NCBI GenBank assembly: GCA_010015745.1
Contig: ML978162.1
Span: forward strand, 310,001-374,000
Origin: Setomelanomma holmii
Taxonomy: Eukaryota; Ascomycota; Dothideomycetes; Pleosporales; Phaeosphaeriaceae
DNA: 64,000 nucleotides
Reading direction: 5' to 3'
Below, one piece after another: positions 57,183 to 64,000 of this stretch. A model generated the notes under the pieces. It saw only the letters and a list, made by a program, of their open reading frames with translations. It did no database searches and was not told where the DNA came from. The position numbers were made by a program, and so were the translations under genes. Numbering within the stretch: position 1 is the stretch's first letter; every line of letters begins with the position of its first letter.

Positions 57183-58114
57183 ATGTCGCGACTGGGAGGC
57201 AAACTGCACGAATCGCCTCTGAGCTTCGAGACCAGAAAGGTCATTCTGCACAATCTGTGGCCGGCGTCAGCCATATAGGATGCTGAGTAAATTGACCTAG
57301 ACTGGGAGCCTATTTCGATTACTACGAGAACCAGTGCCACCATGCTATGCACAAGCAGGGAAAGCACATCCTCGTCCATACACACCAGCAAATCGTCGAC
57401 ATCGCCAACAACCTTAAGCAAGGACAACCACGAGCCTCGATCAAGAGAGATCTTACCAGGCTATTCACTGCCAGAGAGAAGCCTTCGAACGAAGACGAGA
57501 CCCTGGACAATTCCATTGACCTTGCAGCCCGGCTGTATCTGATGGTCAACATCGGCGCCTACGAAGCCTCAGTAACGCAAGGCAAAAAGGTGATATGGGA
57601 CACTCCAACTTTGAAAGAAAAGATATGGTCACACTTTACCGAAAACTATGTGCTTAGCAACAGCAACATTCGCTCCGAGAAGACTTTCATAGCTTTTAAA
57701 TTGGAGCGCATAGCCGACATGAAAATCCGTTGAACAAACAATCTCGCAGATCACTGGCGTATGGTGAACGATGAGGAGAAGATTATTGCCATCTTTCACC
57801 ATGCATCGTTTCTCGAGTGCCAGAGAGACAGCACCCTGTTCCCACCAAGGTTCATCGATGAAACTCTGCGCACTCTCGCCCTACTCTTTCCCAGACACGA
57901 CAAACAGACTAAGAAATGGCTGCAAATGCTTCCATCTTCTCCGCTGACAGATGGGCATATTACGCATTGTCAGAAACTTCGCCCAGATGATCGTCAGATT
58001 GAGACGTTTAGATTCTGGCACGATCGGCTGATCATCTTGAAACAGACCTTTGACGAATCTCGCCCTACCAAATTGTCGCAGTGGTGGTATGACAGGAGAG
58101 ATGGATATCTGTAG
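57183..58114 (+). pseudogene. uncharacterised fungal gene with one in-frame stop
   Basis: Exon 1 57183..57256 (MSRLGGKLHESPLSFETRKV), intron 57257..57300, exon 2 57301..58114. Exon 2 opens LGAYFDYYENQCHHAMHKQG and has SIDLAARLYLMVNIGAYEAS. TGA at 57731..57733 interrupts; the same frame goes on with NNLADHWRMVNDEEK, IIAIFHHASFLECQ, LRTLALLFPRHDKQTKKWL and LSQWWYDRRDGYL. The continued coding character and the natural ending suggest a recent nonsense change in a gene of about 290 codons. The family occurs in many filamentous ascomycetes (from memory); its function is unknown to me. Confidence 0.65.
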
Positions 58115-58588
58115 TATACTTTTTGGGTGGCTGTATTCGTCTTGTTTTTGACTGTTTTCTTTGGGATTGTACAGATCATCGAAGGGGCGTTGCAGGTTTA
58201 TGAGGCGTATCACCCCACTACCGCATGAACTGTTGGCGGCCCATGGGATGAATAGATACTTCTGGATGCACCGTCGATCGTACCACGCCCTTCTGCATTC
58301 GGCCTCAATCTCGCTCCTCACAAGTACTGTCACATCGTAGAATCCAATCCACAAAGAAGGCTCCAACAGTCCATACTCATACATTCCTTAACAAAGCGAG
58401 CACTCATATATTTAACATATTCATATATGCACATGCAGAAAGGTGATTACCCCGCCGGACCCGCATACTTTGACAGATACTCCAAACATGCTGTTTTGCG
58501 TAATATTGGTACAATGAACTCTTCTTCTTTCCCTTTTGGTTTCAACTACATCTTCCTTTGGCCTCGGGAGACTTTCTCCTCAGAGGTT
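58115..58588. other. intergenic
   Basis: 3' flanks of the pseudogene and of MIA40 (convergent). A TTAACATATTCATATATG stretch is at about 58411. No gene supported. Confidence 0.4.
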
Positions 58589-59672
58589 TTACTTCCTCTC
58601 CAAAACCTTAGTATTCTCATCACCAGCATCATGCGCCGCCTTCGGCACCAACTGCTCGCTCTCACTGATGGGCTCTTCACTTTTCGCGTTTGGCTTGTAG
58701 CTATCCGGGACCAGGCCCAGTTTGCGATTCTCCTCGCCCTGCTCTGGGGCCATGGGCTTTGAGCTAGGTTCGCTTGACACCTTGCCCTTGTCCGAAGCGC
58801 CAGTCTCGCGTTGTGGTTGTGTCTTGGCCGAGGTGGGTGTTCGTGACGTGGTAGATTGTGATGATGGTGCGGAGTTCGTGTCGGCTAGAGCGTGTGAGGG
58901 GCCTTCGCCGCTGAGTTCGGGCTCGTCGTCATCGTCAGCGCCTTCGAGTTCGGAGCCGTAGACTTCGGGGTACTTTCTGAAGCAGTTCTGCATGTCCCTG
59001 CGCTATTGTCAGCCAATTGTTTCTTCCGATCATGGTGCACAACTCATACTTGAACTTGTCGATGCAGTCCATGCCCTTCGGCTCCTCCTCTGAGAACACA
59101 AAACAGCTAAATGCCGCTTTGAATTCGGGGCCGCAAGGTCCGTCCGCCATACCACCTAGGCATGGACAATCCCAATTGATCTCGCCTGTTTCTGGGTTGA
59201 ACGCTCCTTGCTGATCTGCTTCCTCTTCTAGTCCTTCCATGCCACCGTCCTGACCGCCAGCTGGTGGCGCATTGTGCTGTGCGCTTTGTGCCTCCTTCTG
59301 CGCGTCCAGTTGAGCCTGAACTTGCTTCCGTCTTTGGCGCTCGGCTGCGATGGACTCGATGGTGGGAAGCTGTTCTGACTCGGTTTCGGTTTCGGGAAGT
59401 GCGTGTACGTGCTCCTCTACAATGAAATCAGTGTCCACGATTCATCGCTTGCGGCTTTCCGACTATCGTAACGTACGTCTTGGTTCTTCTGCGAACACGT
59501 CCGTGGTGTTGTAATAGTATACTATGGTTCCCGCGATACCGAATCGCGCGACTAAGCTCTTCCAGCTTCTTGATTTTTGTGTTGGTGGAGCTGTGCTAAT
59601 ATATCGCCGCATTGGCGCAGCGCTCCTTTGAAGCGCTGAACGCGCAATGAATCGGGGAGCTGCGCGAAACAT
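58589..59672 (-). CDS. MIA40: mitochondrial intermembrane-space import oxidoreductase MIA40
   Basis: Exons 59477..59672, 59050..59416 and 58589..58997, introns 60 and 52 nt, 323 aa. It introduces disulfides into small Cys-motif proteins arriving in the intermembrane space. Residues 1-35 form an Arg-rich presequence; 41-58 a membrane helix (VARFGIAGTIVYYYN), so the protein is anchored in the inner membrane. The redox C-P-C is at residues 148-150 (NWDCPCLGGM), with twin C-x9-C pairs C160/C170 and C183/C193 (ADGPCGPEFKAAFSCF; DCIDKFKDMQNC). The last intron interrupts the second pair. The C-terminal 110 residues are acidic and low complexity. Confidence 0.95.
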
Positions 59673-60162
59673 GTTTATTGAATAGGAAACGACAGAAGCA
59701 GACAAAGAAAGAAAGTTGTGGCGGACGAGCACGGAGATGGTGTCGTGACGTCGAAAGTTCGAATGCGCTAGATTTCTAAGCCCAGCGGAGTCAGGTACGA
59801 CGTACAGGGATAAGCGCAGTCACGTGTCTAAAGATTCCCCGTGCACCATCGAATGGAAGTTCAGCGAGCTTAGTGGTCGAATCTTATGCTACAACATTGT
59901 TCGATGGGTATTATTGAATAGTGAACCTCCGTATATACAGAAGAGACCTGCCAACGCTACCTACTCCAGGCTGAATCGAGTTGAGAACCGCGTACCACCT
60001 ATAATACCAATACGACAATGAGATCCTTATTCGTTAGACAGTATCTAAGATGACAAAAAGTAATGATCTGTTCAAGCTTTCGAAGACTCCTGTCGGCTAA
60101 TGGAAAGAGCCTTGAGCGTCATGCTTCGTTAAAGCGTGCAATCTTAAGTCGAAAGAACGCGC
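59673..60162. other. intergenic
   Basis: Promoter of MIA40 and 3' flank of the OM14-like gene. No supported ORF. Confidence 0.45.
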
Positions 60163-60913
60163 TTAGTTCTTCGGTGGGTAGCGCTTGAAGAAGTACCTGA
60201 TGCTGTTAGTCTAAGGCAGATCCTGGGCGATCAGGTCGAACTCACTGGCTGACATAGTAGTCACCTACGCCAAACAGTCCAATGGCACCTGCCCAAGCCG
60301 CAACAAGCTTGCCTGTCAACTCGCCTCGCGCATACTTCCGGTATGCTCCAATGCCCAGCACACCGGCGACAACCGCGAGCCCGACAGCGTTGCTCAGAAC
60401 AACTGGGTTGTCCGCGTTCTTCTGTATCTTGTCCTTTGCTTGCTCCTTCTTGACCGAGGCCTTGTTCTTGAGGTTCTTAGCTTCCTCCTTGATCTCCTCT
60501 TCACGCTCCTTGCGCTCGGCTTGGGTATCGGTCTTCACGGATTGGCTCTCATAATCCGAGGGGACGGAGGAGATGTGGGGGCTGTCGACATCGACGAGGG
60601 AGGACACACTCTCGTCTGAGTGCTCGACTTGAGGAAGTGCAGGGGCACGGCTGCGACTGGTTGTTAGTACAAATCCTCAATGTTTTATCTGGAATAGTTG
60701 AGGCTCGTGGTCAAGGTGCGTTTGGTGCCACGCTGCAGAATCAGTGACATGGTCGCTGAGATTGAGCACGCATAAATGCTGCCTAGCAAAAAAAATCAAG
60801 TTTACTCACGCCTGCAGATTGTCAGCGTAGATTCACAACATATGTTCAAGCTTGGTACATACTTCCTCGGGGCTCTGCTTGGGGCCCTTCGCGGCAATAT
60901 CTGCGTAAGACAT
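60163..60913 (-). CDS. OM14-family mitochondrial outer-membrane protein
   Basis: Minus-strand exons 60863..60913, 60810..60811, 60246..60656 and 60163..60196, 165 aa. The start MSYADIAAKGPKQSPEE is characteristic of fungal OM14-domain proteins. A charged, probably coiled segment (AERKEREEEIKEEAKNLKNK) is followed by two short hydrophobic helices (SNAVGLAVVAGVLGIGAY, LVAAWAGAIGLFGVGDYYV) and the tail YFFKRYPPKN. In yeast OM14 helps ribosomes bind mitochondria (family knowledge). A 2-nt exon 2 is required for phase: TGCAG/GC/GTGAGT offers an acceptor and donor two bases apart with a CTGAC branch site. Confidence 0.85.
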
Positions 60914-61766
60914 ATTGACTGAGTAGCTTGGTGGATGGGACGTTGGTGAGATTTATGTGCAAGAATCGGAGAAGCAGAAAGGATGCGCAGTACAGCGCGG
61001 TGAAGACTCGGGTTCTAATGCAGCGGATGGAAGGGCGATCGTGTGATGCCGGGAAGCGCGAAACAGGCTCCCTCACATGCTTCTCGCTTAGTGGGCGGTG
61101 ACCTACGTCATGCTGAAATAGCGCCCGCGTGCGTCAATCGCTTGGTTACTGCCAAGCATAGGAACAGCGCATTAACCTTCACCGCAGACCAGGAAAGGAG
61201 AACATTGCACATAATCTTGCACGCTCGACTTGAACTGAGTCAATTTGGAATTCTCACATATCGTCCCATCAATGGCCAGCCCGTCAAGTTCCAGCAAAGA
61301 AAGGGGTATAGTACCTGGTCACACGTCGGCGCTACAGCTGACTGACAATCTGTGTGGACCAAACAACCGCTGGAAGGAAGTCGTATATTACAAGTGTCGG
61401 ACATGAGATACGCGCTCAGTCCTATATGTGAAGGCCAAAATGCAGCATGTCGAATAGAGATTGTGACAACAAGTCAACTCACAAATAACAGCGAAGTTCC
61501 GAAAGCTGTCGCACTCGGATCGACTTTGCATCCCCCAGCCAAACGTCCTCTCACTGTCGTCCAATACGGCAAGCAGAGTAGCCGATGAGATCAACATTCG
61601 GCGCAACAAACCGCAATCATGGGTGACGGCGCATGAATCTATCATGGACTCAACCAGAATCCTCTGCTGTCGGTACGATAATCCTCTGGCGTATGGATGT
61701 GATTGCAAGAACCGTGGTGTACAGCAGGCATTATGAGTAAATGCCTTTGCAAGGTATTGGCTCAAT
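60914..61766. other. intergenic
   Basis: Between the OM14-like start and the RhoGAP stop. ORFs on the minus strand (61388..61897) lie over the RhoGAP tail and are chance. Confidence 0.45.
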
Positions 61767-64000
61767 TCACTCTTCGCCAAATACTGTCTTATAGTTCTCG
61801 AGCAGCGCCTGGACTGCGATGCGTTGTTGCTGCATGTCCGTAAGTTCTCGCTGGATGTCCATGGGTCGCATGATCGTAGGCGCGAAAACGACCGCAAGAT
61901 TCAGTGGTGTCATCTGCGACCTTGTGAGTACCGTTATAGAGCAAGACCATTCGTTATACATACCAGATTGTCACTGGCGTGCTGGATAACACGCGAAAGA
62001 TGGAACACCAGGAATTGGAGCGTGTCGCGATGGGCCTTGGGCGTCTCGTTCACGGCAGCTTGTAGCGCCTTGGACTGTGCCTCTGGATCTTTGAGTTCTG
62101 TTTGAAGTTAGCTTGTTCATTCTGAAGTGCTGACTATGTTACTTACGGCCAGCTTCAAGGAACTGATCGTAGACCGCGAACGTAATCAGAGGCACAGGGA
62201 GCCTGCGGAAGTAGTTCTTCAAAGCCGAAGTGACAGCGTGGATATCCAGATCTGGATCTGAGATGTCGTGGTCGTTATCGGTCTCGAAGCCGCTGCGCAC
62301 CTGATTCACTTGTGAGGAGCCTCCGCTCTTTCGGTAGATGCCTTCAACATCCATGCCTCGTAACTCCACTTCCTCGATGCAACGACTAACTATTCTTGGA
62401 ATCATCTGCTTCTCAAATTCGCATCGAGCAGTGAGATCTGATCCAAAGAGAACAGTACTGGCATCCGCAGCCAGGTTGGCGCTACTGTTATTCTGTTGCA
62501 TCGGCATGAACCGATCCTGCTGACCAGGCCTCGTGTTGTTCGGACCTTTGTTTCCGAACCATGCTCGTGGGGTTCCGGCCTCCTCTTTGCTCTTAATAGA
62601 GCTCGACATGGTGGACAAGGACGCTAGATCCGGCTGCGTGTGAACAGAGCCATAGGGTGTACCGATGACCTTGATGTTGTACTCCTCCTGCTTGGGTTCA
62701 GACGCGAACGCACCCTTGAATCCCTTGGTCACATTCTTTGTGATGGCCTGACCGCCTTTCTTCCACGTTGAGAACTTGTTGGGCTTCCCAGTCTTGCGGA
62801 TATTGACAACTTGAGGCTGAGCAACCGAAACTTCACCATCGCCCTCGTGCAGGTTTGCATAGGACGGCTCATGTGGCAGGCCGTGCGCGTCCACAGAAAT
62901 GTTCGATCTATCGCCCTTGAGTTGAGAATTGTAGATGCCTAGTCCACTCGCGGGATTATCATAGTTCTGGGCGCTCTTCTTGTTATTCTGGAATGTCTTC
63001 TGGATGGTGTCCTGGAGCTCGCGATTCATGGTGTTTAGTTTTGCGTTGGCTGCAGTGAGCGACTCGTATTCTTGGAACCCTTTGTCCTTCATCTGTATCA
63101 GATTTGATATTTCGTCGGTCAACTCGGCTCTCCTGGAGATCAGGTCTTCTATCTGTCCTGAGAGTTGGTCTTTGAGCTTGTGCAATGAATTGCCAAAGTC
63201 TTTCAAGATGTCTGACTTTAGCTGGTTGAGGTCCATAGACCCATTGCTATCTTTAGCCCGCTTCAGATGCTCAGTCATGATTTCGAGCTCTCGAATCACG
63301 ACCTCACGTTGCGTGTCTAAGACAGCCATGGTGTTCCGCTTCTCCCGGAGCACTGTATTGGCCTGTCTGATGTCGGCCGCACTGTGCATCGACTCCTGCA
63401 ATCCGTTCTTCTCAGCTTCCAGCTCGGCAATGCGCTGCTGGGCACGTCGAAGTTCGTTGCGCAAGTTGACACCCTCTTGGCTTGTGTCTGGAGATGCCAC
63501 GGTGGGGCTGCTTATCTCAATGGAGCCATTCGTGGGCCACTTCTTGTGACCACGAGAGTTGATGGAACCACGGTCGCTGAAGCTTCGGCCGTGCTTGGAT
63601 ACAGCATTTGAGACACGCCGGAACACACCACCGTCTCTCTCTTCCTTGTCTCCCTGGTTACCGAGCAAACGCGCAAAGTCCTCGTCCATGGAGAAATCAC
63701 CCTGATGACTATACCGAGGAAGCCCTGGTGGCTGGTAGGCATCTCGCGAGGTTTCACTTTGAACGCTACCGGTAGATTCGCTGTTCTTGTGAGTCTGAGG
63801 TGGTGGTGGTGGCTGTGGTGGAGCGCGTGGAGACGTGAACGTCTGCGCCGAAGGAGGCGCAGGTCTGCCAGCAGAGCGTGCAGGCGGAGCAGGAACGTCT
63901 GGGAAGGATCTCGAGGGCGGCGTTTCGACCGGACTTGTGATGCCCAAACCTGCATTGAGCTGAGTCGCCGCTGCTGTGGTGGACGATGTGCGTTCCGGGT
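61767..64000 (-). CDS. Rho GTPase-activating protein, C-terminal part (start outside window)
   Basis: Exons 62147..64000 (open to the window edge), 61964..62097 and 61767..61913, introns 49 and 50 nt; about 710 residues visible. A Pro-rich region (RAPPQPPPPPQTHK) is followed by a long coiled coil (LRRAQQRIAELEAEKNGLQE; LKDQLSGQIEDLISRRAELT), then the RhoGAP domain at the end: FGSDLTARCEFEKQMIPRIV, GMDVEGIYRKSGGSSQVNQV (the arginine-finger segment G-I-Y-R-K-S-G), ALKNYFRRLPVPLITF, and NLMTPLNLAVVFAPTIMR. It switches off a Rho-type GTPase (Rho or Cdc42) in cell polarity. Related fungal proteins carry N-terminal LIM domains, which would lie beyond the edge. Confidence 0.9.

Noticed and set aside
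59824..60021. 65-codon plus-strand ORF
   Set aside because: Short, in a promoter region, with no motif.
62980..63549. 189-codon plus-strand ORF
   Set aside because: Antisense to the coiled-coil part of the RhoGAP gene.

Overview
The window is nuclear DNA of a filamentous ascomycete. The evidence is many short spliceosomal introns (42-104 nt, mostly 45-60) with GTRNGT donors and CTRAC-like branch sites, plus fungal families: heterokaryon-incompatibility (HET) proteins, NmrA-like proteins, a TOK1-type potassium channel, an OM14 family protein, MIA40 and a carnitine acetyltransferase with mitochondrial and peroxisomal signals. Gene content and style suggest Dothideomycetes, perhaps Pleosporales; that is inference, not proof. 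All coordinates come from reading the sequence; splice sites were chosen by consensus and checked by phase arithmetic. No tRNA, rRNA or CRISPR was recognised.

Layout. 0-17 kb: the tail of a membrane protein, a small basic protein, two NmrA-like reductases (both minus), an HSP70-like gene divergent from a P-loop GTPase gene that is followed by a coiled-coil gene, and an F-box-like gene. 17.7-24 kb: core metabolism, with carnitine acetyltransferase (plus) convergent with mitochondrial malate dehydrogenase (minus), then an F-box-like gene and a KGG-repeat stress protein. 24-28.3 kb is gene-poor with coding-like debris. 28.3-30.5 kb is a large membrane protein. 31-42 kb is an accessory stretch with broken genes: a metallopeptidase remnant, a HET relic, a DUF6594-like gene, a serine hydrolase and a HET gene, with a possible prenylated protein among them. 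42.2-49.5 kb is an intact core block: SWI3/RSC8-type chromatin subunit, ETF-alpha and TOK channel. 49.8-58.1 kb is a second accessory stretch with no intact gene: a HET gene, a gene fragment, a trypsin-like/CorA-like locus and an uncharacterised gene. 58.6-64 kb is core again: MIA40, OM14-like and a RhoGAP running off the right edge.

Core genes with mitochondrial roles recur (CAT, MDH, ETFA, MIA40, OM14-like). Accessory genes are interrupted by single in-frame stops, 1-nt shifts and short tandem duplications. The most unusual structural observations are a phase-required 2-nt micro-exon in the OM14-like gene, a 14-bp triplication that exactly accounts for a frame change in the serine hydrolase, and nine in-frame stops (eight firm) across the two decayed stretches.
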